Shown here: positions 16,922-26,232 of the stretch, piece after piece | How positions within the stretch are numbered: the stretch's first letter is position 1 | How the letters are laid out: the number at the start of each line of letters is the position of its first letter | Assembly: GCA_964507185.1 (NCBI GenBank) | Contig: CAZDOY010000017.1 | Location: 1 to 64,000 of the forward strand | Source of the DNA: CAVRTJ01 sp964507185 | Lineage (GTDB): Bacteria > Acidobacteriota > UBA4820 > DSQY01 | Length of the DNA stretch: 64,000 nucleotides | Direction of reading: 5' to 3' | Notes under the pieces: model-generated | What the model saw: only the letters and a program-made list of their open reading frames with translations | What the model was told of the DNA's origin: nothing | The model's database searches: none | Position numbers and translations under genes: made by a program

Positions 16922-17270
16922 CGTCGTCCTTGTGAATGGCCTGGATCAGTTCCTCGATGTGCATGGCATTTTCGTAGGTGTCATCGAAGGCGAACCTCAG
17001 TTCGGGCAGGTGTTTCAGGCGAAGCTTGCTCGCGAGATAGGAGCGGAGCACACCCATATTGGCCGAGATGGCCTTCCCCGCCTTTTCCCGACTCAGATTC
17101 TGTTCGAGGACCGTGTAGAAGATCCTCGCCACCGAGAGGTCCCTGTTTATCTTGACCTCGGTCAGGTTAATCCACTTCAGGTCGGGATCCTGCAGCTCCG
17201 TAAGGAAGGCGTTGGATATGGCGTGACGGAGAAGGTCCGAGACCTTGTCCTTCTTTGCGAAGCGTCTCAT
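16905..17270 (-). CDS. rbfA: Ribosome-binding factor A
   Basis: 121 residues, normal length. RbfA helps mature the 16S rRNA 5' end of the small subunit. KVSDLLRHAISNAFLTELQDP and INLTEVKINRDLSVARIFYTVL match the KH-like fold of the family. GGAGGAGC precedes the ATG. Lies between infB and truB as in many bacteria; the ylxP-type gene often found before rbfA is absent and a hairpin-containing spacer of 129 bases takes its place. Confidence 0.93.
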   Translation of the reverse strand: MRRFAKKDKVSDLLRHAISNAFLTELQDPDLKWINLTEVKINRDLSVARIFYTVLEQNLSREKAGKAISANMGVLRSYLASKLRLKHLPELRFAFDDTYENAMHIEELIQAIHKDDDGDTP

Positions 17271-17321
17271 TTAAGAGCTCCTCCATGTAATGGGCCTGCC
17301 TGAAAAAGGGCCGCAGAGCAC

Positions 17322-17357
17322 CCGCAGACGGGCAGGGAACTCCCCTGCAGTCTGCGG
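17322..17357 (-). terminator. Long hairpin in the infB-rbfA spacer
   Basis: CCGCAGAC pairs with GTCTGCGG and, inside it, GCAGGG pairs with CCCTGC. The two stems stack into one long hairpin in the only sizeable spacer of the operon. No T-tract follows, so it may be a processing or stability site that sets rbfA-truB levels apart from infB, instead of a full terminator. Confidence 0.5.
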
Positions 17358-17399
17358 CCATCCTCTCTCATAAAGGCCTGTGGGCGCTTGCGCGGCGGA

Positions 17400-19814
17400 T
17401 TAGAGCGTACGCTCCTGGTACTTGACCTCGTAAGCTTCCAGGACATCGCCCGGCTTCACGTCGTTGAAGTTCTCCAGGCTCATGCCGCATTCGAGCCCTT
17501 CCTTGACTTCCGCCGCATCGTCCTTGAATCGCTTGAGCGAACTCAGCTTCCCGGAGTGGATCACCACATTGTCCCTGAGCACGCGGATCAAGCTCGTGCG
17601 GACGATCCGACCGTCTTCGACCATGCAGCCGGCCACGGTACCGACCTTTGGAATCCGGAAGATCTCCTTCACCTCTGCGTGCCCCAGGACCACTTCCTTC
17701 TCGATGGGCTTGAGCATACCGCTCAAGGCCTGCTTAAGCCTGTCGACGAGGTCGTATATGACGGTGAAGAGATATATCTCGACGTCTTCGGCCTTGGCCA
17801 CGTCGGCCGCCTTGCGCTCCGGCCGAACGTTGAACCCTATGATCAGGGCGTTGCTCGCGGACGCAAGCAACACGTCGCTCTCCGAGACGGCTCCTACCCC
17901 CTTGTGCACGACCGCGACCTTAACCTCGTCCGTGGAGAGTTCTTCGACTTGCTGGGCGATGGCCTCCAGGGAGCCGTGAACATCGGCCTTAATGATGAGG
18001 GACAGCTCCTGGATTTCCCCCTGCTGAATGGCCCCAAGAACATTGTCCAGCCGGACCTTGCTGGTTCGGAGGGACTTGGCCTTGTTCTGTTCCTTGCGGA
18101 AAGACGCCACCTGTCTTGCCTTGGCCTCGTCATCCATCCCCTGGAACACGGAACCGACCGCCGGAACTTCAGAGAAACCGAGGACTTCGACGGGGGTGCT
18201 GGGACCCGCGTGCTCCGTGCGTTCGCCCTTGTCGTCGAACATGCTGCGGACGTGACCGAACGTCGCACCGCAGAGGAAGAGATCCCCCACATTGAGCGTT
18301 CCGTCCTGGACGAGCACCGTCGCCACCGATCCCCGAGCCCTGTCGAGCCTGGATTCGAGGACCGTGCCCATGGCGTTCTGATCCGGATAGGCATCCAGGT
18401 TGAGCATGTCGGCCACCAGCCCAACCATGTCCAGCATATCGCCCACGCCCTTGCCCGTCTTGGCCGAAACCGGCACCGTCACCACGTCGCCGCCCCAGTC
18501 TTCGGCCTGAACCCCGTGCTGGGTCAGTTGCTTCTTGACGTTCTCGGGATCGGCCCCGGGCTTGTCGATCTTGTTGATGGCGACGACCATCGGCACGTTG
18601 GCCGCCTTGCAGTGGTTGATGGCTTCAATGGTCTGCGGCATGACGCCGTCGTCGGCCGCAACGACCAGGATGACGATGTCCGTAACCTGGGCGCCGCGTG
18701 CGCGCATCAATGTGAACGCTTCGTGGCCGGGCGTGTCCAGAAAGACGTACTCCCGATTGTGGGTTATCACCTTGTAAGCACCGATGTGCTGAGTGATACC
18801 TCCGTGCTCCTTGCCCGTGATGTCCACGTCGTGGATGGCTTCCAGGAGGGATGACTTTCCGTGGTCGACGTGCCCCATCACCGTGACGACGGGGGCACGA
18901 GGAGTCTTTTCACTGTCCGGTGCCTCCTCCTGCGTGAGGATCATCTCATCCTCGAAGGAGATAATCTCGGCCGCGAAACCGAACATCGACGAGACCTGGA
19001 TGGCCACCTGCCCGTCAAGCGGCTGATTGATGGTGGCGAGAATGCCCCGCATCATGAGTTTCCCGATGATGTCCTTGACCTTGACGTTCAGCTTCTCGGC
19101 CAGTTCCTTGACGGAGATGCCTTCCCGTATGAAGATCGCCTCGCCCTTCTCGGCTTTGGTCTGGGCCTCGACGAGTTCCTGCTGGAGACGTTCGCGCCTG
19201 TCGACCTTGGCCTGCAGTTTCTCCATCCGGCGTTCGCGTTTTGTCTTCCGGCGCGCCTCGGGCTGGGCGGCCTGCCTCGGAGCCGGCCGTGCCTGTCCGC
19301 CGGGCGCCGGGCGCCCGGGTGGCTGTCCCTCTTTCCCCCGCTGGGGCTGAACCCTGCCGTGATGAGCCCCGGCCGGCCTCGCCGGGCCGCGCTCGGGAGG
19401 AGTCCCCGGCTTGCCCGCTACGCGCTGGGGGCGCTCCGCAGGACCGGGCTCGGCATTTCCACCCTGCTTGCCTCGTACCGCTGCCGCCCGCCCCTTATCG
19501 GCAGACCTTCGCGGCTGATCCCGCGCGGTCGGTCCAGCCTGTTTCGCCGCGGCGGCCGCCCGCTTGGAGGGTACGGGCGCCGGCTTCTGCTTCACGGCGG
19601 GTTGTTTCGTGCTCGCGTCTTGAGCCCTTTCCTGTTTGGCCTCGGGACCCCTGGCAGACGTTTTCTTGGCGCCGCCGAGCTGGGCCATGGCGGTTTCATC
19701 CAGCGTCGAAAAGTTGGACTTCACCTCCACGCCGAGCGCCTTGAGTTCTTCAAGAAGCTGGTTGGACGGGATGCCCATCTTCTTAGCGAGTTCGTATACC
19801 CTGATCTTCGCCAT
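17400..19814 (-). CDS. infB: Translation initiation factor IF-2
   Basis: 804 residues. IF-2 is the GTPase that brings initiator tRNA to the ribosome. An IF2-N module (MAKIRVYELAKKMGIPSNQL) starts the protein, then about 150 residues rich in Ala, Pro, Gly, Lys and Arg, a second IF2-N module (GISVKELAEKLNVKVKDIIG), and the G domain with GHVDHGKSSLLEAI (G1), DTPGHEAF (G3) and NKIDKPGA (G4). Domains II-IV follow to the end. It starts 3 bases after nusA stops. Confidence 0.97.
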   Translation of the reverse strand: MAKIRVYELAKKMGIPSNQLLEELKALGVEVKSNFSTLDETAMAQLGGAKKTSARGPEAKQERAQDASTKQPAVKQKPAPVPSKRAAAAAKQAGPTARDQPRRSADKGRAAAVRGKQGGNAEPGPAERPQRVAGKPGTPPERGPARPAGAHHGRVQPQRGKEGQPPGRPAPGGQARPAPRQAAQPEARRKTKRERRMEKLQAKVDRRERLQQELVEAQTKAEKGEAIFIREGISVKELAEKLNVKVKDIIGKLMMRGILATINQPLDGQVAIQVSSMFGFAAEIISFEDEMILTQEEAPDSEKTPRAPVVTVMGHVDHGKSSLLEAIHDVDITGKEHGGITQHIGAYKVITHNREYVFLDTPGHEAFTLMRARGAQVTDIVILVVAADDGVMPQTIEAINHCKAANVPMVVAINKIDKPGADPENVKKQLTQHGVQAEDWGGDVVTVPVSAKTGKGVGDMLDMVGLVADMLNLDAYPDQNAMGTVLESRLDRARGSVATVLVQDGTLNVGDLFLCGATFGHVRSMFDDKGERTEHAGPSTPVEVLGFSEVPAVGSVFQGMDDEAKARQVASFRKEQNKAKSLRTSKVRLDNVLGAIQQGEIQELSLIIKADVHGSLEAIAQQVEELSTDEVKVAVVHKGVGAVSESDVLLASASNALIIGFNVRPERKAADVAKAEDVEIYLFTVIYDLVDRLKQALSGMLKPIEKEVVLGHAEVKEIFRIPKVGTVAGCMVEDGRIVRTSLIRVLRDNVVIHSGKLSSLKRFKDDAAEVKEGLECGMSLENFNDVKPGDVLEAYEVKYQERTL

Positions 19815-19817
19815 AGC

Positions 19818-21191
19818 TTATTCCTCCCCCTCATCCGGTTCCCCTTCTGCCCATGCTCTCAAGCCGGCTAGGATTTCGGGGTTCATGCCCGGGACGTCGT
19901 TCAGTTCCTCATCCGATGCCGCGGCCACCGCTTCGGGGGTTTCCAGACCCCTTTCCGCCAGCGCCGTCATAACCTCCTCGGGAATCTGGCTCACTTCCTC
20001 GGTATCCGCGTCGTAGGCGCCGTCCTGGTCGATATCGGCCGTATCATCGGCCGCCTCGGCGGAGATTTGTTCTGCGTCTTCCTCTTCCGGTTCTTCGACG
20101 CCCTCGGCCTCGCCCATCATGCTACTCATGGCCGCGAGGATTTCCTGCTTCTTGGCCTCCTCGCTCTTCACGTCCAGTTCCCACCCGACCAGAATACCGG
20201 CCAACCGGATGTTCTGGCCGCGTTTTCCGATGGTCAGGGAAATCTGGTCCTCGGGCACGACCACTTCCATGTGCTTTGCGTCGGAATCCGTAATCTGGAC
20301 CCTGGTAACCGTGGCCGGGGCGAGGGATGCCTTGACGTAATCCGAGAGCTCGTCCTTGAAGGGTATGATGTCGATCTTCTCACCCCGGAGCTCCCTCGTC
20401 ACGGCCTGGACCCGCATGCCCCGCATGCCGATGCACGCACCGATGGGGTCGACATCGCGGTCCTTGCTCATCACCGCGATCTTGGTCCTCTCTCCGGCTT
20501 CCCTCGCCACCGCCTTGATGACCACCGTCCCGTCGTAAATTTCCGGAACTTCGGCCTCGAAGAGCCTCGAAACAAAATCCTTGCTCGCGCGGCTCAGGAC
20601 GATCTGACTCCCTTTCGTGTTTTCTCTCACGTCGATGATGAGGGCGCGAATTCGGTCCGACTGGAGGAAGCGCTCGCCGCGGCACTGTTCGGAAACGGGC
20701 AGGAGGGCTTCGGTGCGCCCGATATCCACCATGATGTTGCGCTTCTCGATCCTCTTGACCACGCCGTTGATGATCGTCCCGATACGGTCCTTGTATTCTT
20801 CAAAGATGATCTCACGCTCAGCCTCGCGAATCTTCTGCGTGAGTACCTGCTTCGCCTGCTGGGCGGCTATGCGCCCCATGTAGGGGGTCGCCTCCAGGGG
20901 GAATTCCACGATGTCGTCCACCTGGGCGTCCTTCTTGGTCTTCTTCGCCTCTTTCAAGGTGATCTCGGTCAGCGGGTTCTCTACTTCAGAACCTTCCACC
21001 ACCTTCTTGATCTTGGCAAGTCTCATCTCGCCGGTTTCCCGGTCGAAGTGGCCGATGAAGGCCTCCTGGGAATGCAGCACCCTCTTTGCGGCAGCAGCCA
21101 TGGCGTCTTCCAGAGCCGAGATGACTATCTCCCTGTCGATGCCCTTCTCGCGGCCGAGAGCTTCAATGGCCTGTAAAAGCTCGCTGGACAT
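19818..21191 (-). CDS. nusA: Transcription termination/antitermination factor NusA
   Basis: 457 residues. NusA binds RNA polymerase and nascent RNA and modulates pausing, termination and antitermination. Order: N-terminal polymerase-binding domain (SSELLQAIEALGREKGIDRE), S1 domain (IGTIINGVVKRIEKRNIMVDIG), two KH domains (DPIGACIGMRGMRVQAVTRE and QISLTIGKRGQNIRLAGIL), then an acidic linker and a single helix-hairpin-helix type repeat (LNDVPGMNPEILAGLRAW). Situated between rimP and infB. Confidence 0.97.
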   Translation of the reverse strand: MSSELLQAIEALGREKGIDREIVISALEDAMAAAAKRVLHSQEAFIGHFDRETGEMRLAKIKKVVEGSEVENPLTEITLKEAKKTKKDAQVDDIVEFPLEATPYMGRIAAQQAKQVLTQKIREAEREIIFEEYKDRIGTIINGVVKRIEKRNIMVDIGRTEALLPVSEQCRGERFLQSDRIRALIIDVRENTKGSQIVLSRASKDFVSRLFEAEVPEIYDGTVVIKAVAREAGERTKIAVMSKDRDVDPIGACIGMRGMRVQAVTRELRGEKIDIIPFKDELSDYVKASLAPATVTRVQITDSDAKHMEVVVPEDQISLTIGKRGQNIRLAGILVGWELDVKSEEAKKQEILAAMSSMMGEAEGVEEPEEEDAEQISAEAADDTADIDQDGAYDADTEEVSQIPEEVMTALAERGLETPEAVAAASDEELNDVPGMNPEILAGLRAWAEGEPDEGEE

Positions 21192-21213
21192 TCAGATTCT
21201 CCTTACATCCAAT

Positions 21214-21681
21214 TCATGGAAACTTAAAGACCAGGTGGGCTTCCTTGATGCGCTCCAAGGCCACGCTGCGCGTGTCCTCACCCACACGGATCAATACCTT
21301 GTCACCCTCTGTTCCCAGCAGGTCGCCCTCAAGAACCTGTCCCGCATCCTCGCCGCCAGGTCCGAGCACGACGCGGGCCGGATTGCCTTTGAACCTCTCA
21401 AAGTGGCTTATTTGCCTCAAGGGGCGCTCAACGCCGGGCGACGATACTTCTAGATCATACGCGTGTGGAATCAAATCTTCCACATCAATCTGAACGGACA
21501 GGTGCCTCGACACGTTCTCACAATCGGTTATGCCTACGTGTCCGTCCTCCCTGTCGAGGGTGATTCTTATCCACCAGCGGCGCCCCGACAACCTGTACTC
21601 CAGGTCGAACAGCACCAGGCCGTAGGACCGGGCCGTCGACTCGGCAAGCGTTCTGAGTTTCTCCAGCCATGGAGCGTCCAT
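21214..21681 (-). CDS. rimP: Ribosome maturation factor RimP
   Basis: 155 residues from ATG 21681 (MDAPWLEKLRTLAES), close to the 150 of E. coli. I chose this ATG because GGAG lies nine bases before it; the upstream in-frame ATGs at 21696 and 21687 lack a usable ribosome site. IDVEDLIPHAYDLEVSSPGVERPL is the RimP signature. RimP acts in 30S subunit assembly. First gene of the rimP-nusA-infB-rbfA-truB operon. Confidence 0.93.
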   Translation of the reverse strand: MDAPWLEKLRTLAESTARSYGLVLFDLEYRLSGRRWWIRITLDREDGHVGITDCENVSRHLSVQIDVEDLIPHAYDLEVSSPGVERPLRQISHFERFKGNPARVVLGPGGEDAGQVLEGDLLGTEGDKVLIRVGEDTRSVALERIKEAHLVFKFP

Positions 21682-21702
21682 GATCATGATCTCCATACAA
21701 AG

Positions 21703-21727
21703 AAAAAAGTGGGCTTGTGGCCCACTT
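21703..21727 (-). terminator. Intrinsic terminator-like hairpin in the rimP leader
   Basis: On the rimP strand AAGTGGGC, a five-base loop and GCCCACTT are followed directly by a run of six T, ending about eight bases before the GGAG ribosome site. This is a textbook terminator shape placed upstream of the first gene instead of after the last. It could be an attenuator, a 5' stabilising hairpin, or a stop for transcripts from the divergent side. Confidence 0.75.
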
Positions 21728-21734
21728 GAAGGTA

Positions 21735-21763
21735 AAGATAACACAAAACACAAAATTTTTCAA
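21735..21763 (-). promoter_or_regulatory. Possible promoter of the rimP-nusA-infB operon
   Basis: On the minus strand TTGAAA (21763-21758), 17 bases, TATCTT (21740-21735). Predicted start lies at about 21728, so the transcript would begin almost at the terminator-like hairpin. Confidence 0.5.
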
Positions 21764-21772
21764 GAACATAGG

Positions 21773-21781
21773 TGCTAGAAT
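21773..21781 (+). promoter_or_regulatory. Possible extended -10 promoter of tpiA
   Basis: TG, one base, TAGAAT: an extended -10 element about 50 bases before the tpiA ATG. No convincing -35 box at 16-18 bases, which extended -10 promoters can lack. Confidence 0.4.
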
Positions 21782-21832
21782 GTCTTTTTTCCGGCACCAT
21801 TGGACGTGGGAACTTTATACCAGGAGGGCTCC

Positions 21833-22570
21833 ATGGCACCCGTTCTTATCGCGGCTAACTGGAAGATGTACAAGGACATCCAGCAAACCAGAGAGTATTT
21901 TGAAGCGTGGTGCTCCCGGTCCTTTCCCCTCGGTCGGGAGGTCCTCTTCCTTCCGGCCTGCCCCTTGATTCACCTCATCCAGTCTCTCCTCCCCGAAGGT
22001 CAGAAACTGGGTGCCCAACTTTGCCACGAAGAGGACGAAGGGGCATTCACGGGCGAAGTCTCCTGTGCGCTTTTGAACAGCCTGGGGTGCCAGTACGTCC
22101 TCATCGGACACTCGGAGAGGAGGCACCTATTCGGCGAGGAGGATACGCGTCTGTCGGCGAAATTCAAGGCGTCTCTCAGGCATGGCCTCAGACCTATCTT
22201 TTGCGTGGGAGAGAAGCTGGGGCAGCGCGAGTCGGGCGATACCTGGGCCGTGATCGAATCGCAACTTTCGAAGGGGCTTGAAGAGAAGCCTCCGGCCGGA
22301 GGTTTCGATCTGGCCTACGAGCCCGTGTGGGCCATTGGGACCGGTAAGGTGGCCAGTCCGGAGGATGCCGGCGAGGTGCACATGAAGATCCGGCGTTGGC
22401 TGGCCGAACACGGGGTCGACGGCGGTACGAGGATCCTCTACGGAGGCTCGGTCAAGCCGGATAACGCCGCATCCCTCCTCAACGTCCCCGAGGTTGGCGG
22501 CCTTCTCGTGGGGGGCGCCAGCCTCTCGCCGGATAGTTTTTCGGACATCCTGTGGGCCGGTCTTCGGTAA
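21833..22570 (+). CDS. tpiA: Triose-phosphate isomerase
   Basis: 245 residues. Interconverts dihydroxyacetone phosphate and glyceraldehyde 3-phosphate in glycolysis. AANWKMYK carries the phosphate-site Asn and Lys, IGHSERR the catalytic His, and AYEPVWAIGTGKVA the catalytic Glu and flexible loop 6; YGGSVKPDNA binds phosphate. CAGGAGGG precedes the ATG. Divergent from the rimP operon. The usual neighbours gapA, pgk and secG are absent. Confidence 0.97.
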   Translation: MAPVLIAANWKMYKDIQQTREYFEAWCSRSFPLGREVLFLPACPLIHLIQSLLPEGQKLGAQLCHEEDEGAFTGEVSCALLNSLGCQYVLIGHSERRHLFGEEDTRLSAKFKASLRHGLRPIFCVGEKLGQRESGDTWAVIESQLSKGLEEKPPAGGFDLAYEPVWAIGTGKVASPEDAGEVHMKIRRWLAEHGVDGGTRILYGGSVKPDNAASLLNVPEVGGLLVGGASLSPDSFSDILWAGLR

Positions 22571-22658
22571 CGACCCCGGCGGCGCGCCCGCACCGGCCGA
22601 ACCGGCAGGCGGCTAGGGCGCCCGCGGCCCATGCAACACGATTTGCGAGGGTTATTAG

Positions 22659-22667
22659 TGCTATAAT
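22659..22667 (+). promoter_or_regulatory. Consensus extended -10 promoter of the purA operon
   Basis: TGCTATAAT: a perfect TATAAT with the TGn extension, 24 bases before the purA ATG. No strong -35 is apparent at 17 bases, which extended -10 promoters do not need. It would drive the nine overlapping genes downstream. Confidence 0.75.
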
Positions 22668-22690
22668 TACGCTTCAGGAAGAGGTGAATC

Positions 22691-23995
22691 ATGCAAATGC
22701 CGATGGTCATCGTGGGTGGACAATGGGGAGATGAGGGCAAAGGCAAGATCGTGAATCTGCTGTCCGACGGAGCGGACCTCGTGGCGCGTTACCAGGGGGG
22801 CCACAACGCCGGCCACACCGTCATAATCGGCAAAAACAGGTATGCCCTGCACCTCGTTCCGTCGGGCATTTTGGCGGCGGGAAAGCTGTGTGTCATCGGA
22901 AACGGAATCGTCATAGATCCAGAGGCCCTGGTCAAGGAGATCCGGTCGCTGAAGGATCTGGGTATAGACGTCCACGACCTCCGGATTTCGGATCGGGCGC
23001 ACATGATCCTGCCGCACCACGTCCTTCTCGACAAGCTCAGGGAAGAACGTCGGGGCAGCGGCAAGATAGGAACCACCGGACGGGGCATAGGTCCTTGTTA
23101 CGAGAGCAAGTTCCACCGCGAAGGCGTCAGGTCTATCTTCTTCACCGATACGGAGAGGCTCAAGACCGAAGTCACCCGCCTTTCGGAAGCCAAGAACGCC
23201 CACCTCAAGGCCGTTTACGGCAACGAGGGCATTCCTTCAGAGGAGGTGGTGGCCCGGTTCCTGGAACTCGCGCCCGAAATCGCGCCGTTAATCACGGATA
23301 CGTCCATCCTGGTGAACCGATACATCGACGAGGGGAAAAAAGTCCTGTGCGAAGGGGCCCAGGGCACCATGCTCGACGTCGACCATGGCACCTATCCGTT
23401 CGTAACGTCCAGCAACAGCACGGCCGGCGGCGCCTGTACCGGTCTGGGCATATCCCCCACCAGCATCCGGAGCATTATCGGTGTCTACAAGGCCTACTGC
23501 ACCAGAGTCGGCGAAGGTCAGTTCGTGACCGAACTGAAGGACGCCCAGGGCGACCTCATCCGTGAGCGCGGCAAGGAATACGGAACGACGACCGGACGTC
23601 CCCGGCGGTGCGGGTGGTTCGATGCCGTGGCGGCGAGGCACTCGGTCCGTATCAACGGATTGAACGGCATTGCCCTGACGCTCCTCGACGTGCTGGACGC
23701 TTTCGACGAAGTGAAAGTCTGCACGGCCTACGAGTACGATGGCAGGCGTTTCGACAGCTTTCCAGCGGCGCCGTGGGCCCTCGATGGGGCGGTTCCTTCT
23801 TACGAAGTTCTTCCCGGATGGAAAACAGATATTTTCGGTACGACCAGGTGGGATGCCTTGCCCGGGAACGCGAAGGCATACGTCGAGAGATTGGAGCAGA
23901 TCCTTGCGGTACCGGTGGTCATCCTCTCGACCGGACCGGACCGGGCGCACACGATCGTCCGTGATCCGTCCCTCAGGAGCCTGCTGAGACAATGA
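22691..23995 (+). CDS. purA: Adenylosuccinate synthetase
   Basis: 434 residues. Converts IMP, aspartate and GTP to adenylosuccinate in AMP synthesis. GGQWGDEGKGKIV is the N-terminal GTP-binding loop with catalytic Asp; QGGHNAGHTV, GTTGRGIGPCYESK, CEGAQGTMLDVDHGTYPFVT and TTGRPRRCGW are all family signatures. AGGAAGAGGTG precedes the ATG. First gene of a run in which all nine coding sequences overlap. Confidence 0.98.
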   Translation: MQMPMVIVGGQWGDEGKGKIVNLLSDGADLVARYQGGHNAGHTVIIGKNRYALHLVPSGILAAGKLCVIGNGIVIDPEALVKEIRSLKDLGIDVHDLRISDRAHMILPHHVLLDKLREERRGSGKIGTTGRGIGPCYESKFHREGVRSIFFTDTERLKTEVTRLSEAKNAHLKAVYGNEGIPSEEVVARFLELAPEIAPLITDTSILVNRYIDEGKKVLCEGAQGTMLDVDHGTYPFVTSSNSTAGGACTGLGISPTSIRSIIGVYKAYCTRVGEGQFVTELKDAQGDLIRERGKEYGTTTGRPRRCGWFDAVAARHSVRINGLNGIALTLLDVLDAFDEVKVCTAYEYDGRRFDSFPAAPWALDGAVPSYEVLPGWKTDIFGTTRWDALPGNAKAYVERLEQILAVPVVILSTGPDRAHTIVRDPSLRSLLRQ

Positions 23996-26232
23996 GATTC
24001 CGCCTCCTTCTCGGCGTCGGCGCCATCGTCCTGGCAAGCACCGCCCTGACAGCCCGAGCCCCGCGTCAGAAGGTGGTGGTCCTCGGTTTCGACGGGGCCG
24101 ATCCGGGCCTGATCCGGAAATACATGGCAGAGGGAGACCTGCCTCACCTTGCGGCGCTGGCCCAGAAGGGTACTTTCCGCGACCTGAAAGTCACCAACCC
24201 CCCACAGACCCCGGTTTCCTGGGGCACCTTCATAACGGGTTGGAACCCCGGCCGCGATCAGGTGTTCGATTTTCTGAGCAGGGACGTTAAGACCTACAAG
24301 CCCAGATTCGCGCTCATGGAGGAAGTCAGCAAACCGTTCCTGCTCGGGCCCTGGAATCGCTGGGTCTTTCCTGGCCTCGTCCTGCTCCTGACCCTGAGTG
24401 TCCTGCTGGCCGCCCGCGCTGTCCGATCGCGCCCGCATTCTCGCAGGGCCTCTGGCCTTATTATCGTTGCCGGGGCGGCCGTCGCCGGCGCTCTATTTCT
24501 GTTCATCTCGGGCTATCTGCCGAATCGCCTCCCCGCGCCGAAGAACCACCTGAAAGGCACGCCCTTCTGGAAGACGGCCGCGGGCGACGGGCTGAAGTGC
24601 CTGGTTTTCCGCGTGCCCGATACGTTTCCCGCCAGACCGTTCGTGCAGGGGCGCCTCTTGTCCGGCCTCGGCGTTCCCGACATGCGCGGCCGGGTAGGCA
24701 CACCGTACATCTTCACGACGGACCCCAGACTCACCGCGGGCGACAACGAGTTCTCCGTGGAGGTGGTCTCCATCAAGCCAGGATCACCCCAGCCCGTAGC
24801 GACCACCATCAAGGGGCCGTTCAACAAACCCTTCTACGACTACGTCATTCAAGACACCGGCACGGGATCCAACGACCCGACCGTGCGGGCCGAGCTGAAG
24901 AGGCGATACGAGGCCAAGCTCAAAAGAGAGGGCGTGAGGCCCACCATAGACGTCCCGCTGAAGCTGTCCTGGGACGCCGCCAGGGCCTCTTGCACATACG
25001 AGGTCCAGGGCCAGAGGGCTTCCATCCAAAAGGGGCAGTGGTCGCAGTGGGTGGTGCTGGACTTCGCCTTCAACCGGTTCCTCCACCTCAAGGGGATGGT
25101 GAGGTTCTACCTCCTCGGGACGTCCCCCTATCTCCGGCTCTACATGTCCCCGATTCACTTCCACCCCGAGGACCACGGCATCCCCATTTCGTATCCACGA
25201 GACTACGCCGAAAAGCTGCTCGAACGTTTCGGCTATTACAAGACAATGGGGTGGGCCATCGACACATGGACCATCTCTTCCGGGCTGTGCGACGAGGACC
25301 AGTTCCTCTCGGACCTGAACCAGACCGTGGACGCCTACGAGAGGATGATGAACGGCCTGCTGAAGGACGGCGACTGGGACCTTTACGTCCAGGTTTACAA
25401 CTATACGGATCGGATCGCCCACATCCTCTGGCGCTACATGGATCCGCAGAATCCCATGTACGACTCGCCCAGGGCCGCCGTCTACCGGGAGGCCGTGCGC
25501 CGCGCCTATATGCGGATGGACCGGATCGTGGGGGAAGCCGAGGCCGAAATGCCCAAGGGCGCAACTCTCGTGGTTCTGTCCGATCACGGCTTCACGGCTT
25601 TCCGGAGGGGGGTGAATTACAACCGCTGGCTCATCGACCACGGCTACATGGTCTTGAAGGCGGACACCGGGGTTCTGACCCTGCAGGACCTCTTCGACGA
25701 CGACAGGCTTCTCTTCAAAAATGTGGACTGGTCGAAGACGAGGGCTTACGCCCTCGGCCTCGGGAGCATCTACATCAACGTCGAGGGCCGGGAAGCGCAC
25801 GGTATCGTGCATCCCGGCGCGGAATACGACGCTCTGTGCGCCGAGCTGAAACGCGACATGCCGCAGATGGTCGATCCCCAGACGGGCGCACATCCCGTTT
25901 ACGCGGTCTACACGCGGGACGAGATGTACAAGGATTACGATCCCGACCTGACACCGGACCTCAGGGCCACCAATATCCCCGGATACCGTGTTTCCTGGCA
26001 GACCTCCCTCGGAGGTGCGCCTCCTGAACTCATCAGCATCAACACGAAACCCTGGAGTGGCGACCACTGCTCCAACGACCCCTCCTTCGTTCCGGGCATG
26101 TTCTTCTCGAACCGCCCCGTGACGGCCGCACCAAGTATGCTCGACATGGCGCCGACGGTTCTGCATTGTCTGGGCGTCAAGATACCTTCGGGCTTGGAGG
26201 GCCGCCCGATCATCGGGGCTGCTGCCAGATGA
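23992..26232 (+). CDS. Membrane-anchored type I phosphodiesterase / nucleotide pyrophosphatase-like protein
   Basis: 746 residues of the alkaline-phosphatase superfamily. VVVLGFDGADPGLIRKYM provides the first metal ligand, and PQTPVSWGTFITGWNPG the region of the nucleophilic Ser or Thr; VVLSDHGFTAFRRGVNYNRWL gives the Asp-His pair of the second site. A signal-like N-terminus and two hydrophobic helices at about 118-140 and 152-178 split the catalytic domain, which should face the periplasm. Family members hydrolyse phosphodiesters or transfer phospho-groups onto lipids or sugars; substrate unknown. ATGA overlap with purA. Confidence 0.8.
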   Translation: MRFRLLLGVGAIVLASTALTARAPRQKVVVLGFDGADPGLIRKYMAEGDLPHLAALAQKGTFRDLKVTNPPQTPVSWGTFITGWNPGRDQVFDFLSRDVKTYKPRFALMEEVSKPFLLGPWNRWVFPGLVLLLTLSVLLAARAVRSRPHSRRASGLIIVAGAAVAGALFLFISGYLPNRLPAPKNHLKGTPFWKTAAGDGLKCLVFRVPDTFPARPFVQGRLLSGLGVPDMRGRVGTPYIFTTDPRLTAGDNEFSVEVVSIKPGSPQPVATTIKGPFNKPFYDYVIQDTGTGSNDPTVRAELKRRYEAKLKREGVRPTIDVPLKLSWDAARASCTYEVQGQRASIQKGQWSQWVVLDFAFNRFLHLKGMVRFYLLGTSPYLRLYMSPIHFHPEDHGIPISYPRDYAEKLLERFGYYKTMGWAIDTWTISSGLCDEDQFLSDLNQTVDAYERMMNGLLKDGDWDLYVQVYNYTDRIAHILWRYMDPQNPMYDSPRAAVYREAVRRAYMRMDRIVGEAEAEMPKGATLVVLSDHGFTAFRRGVNYNRWLIDHGYMVLKADTGVLTLQDLFDDDRLLFKNVDWSKTRAYALGLGSIYINVEGREAHGIVHPGAEYDALCAELKRDMPQMVDPQTGAHPVYAVYTRDEMYKDYDPDLTPDLRATNIPGYRVSWQTSLGGAPPELISINTKPWSGDHCSNDPSFVPGMFFSNRPVTAAPSMLDMAPTVLHCLGVKIPSGLEGRPIIGAAAR

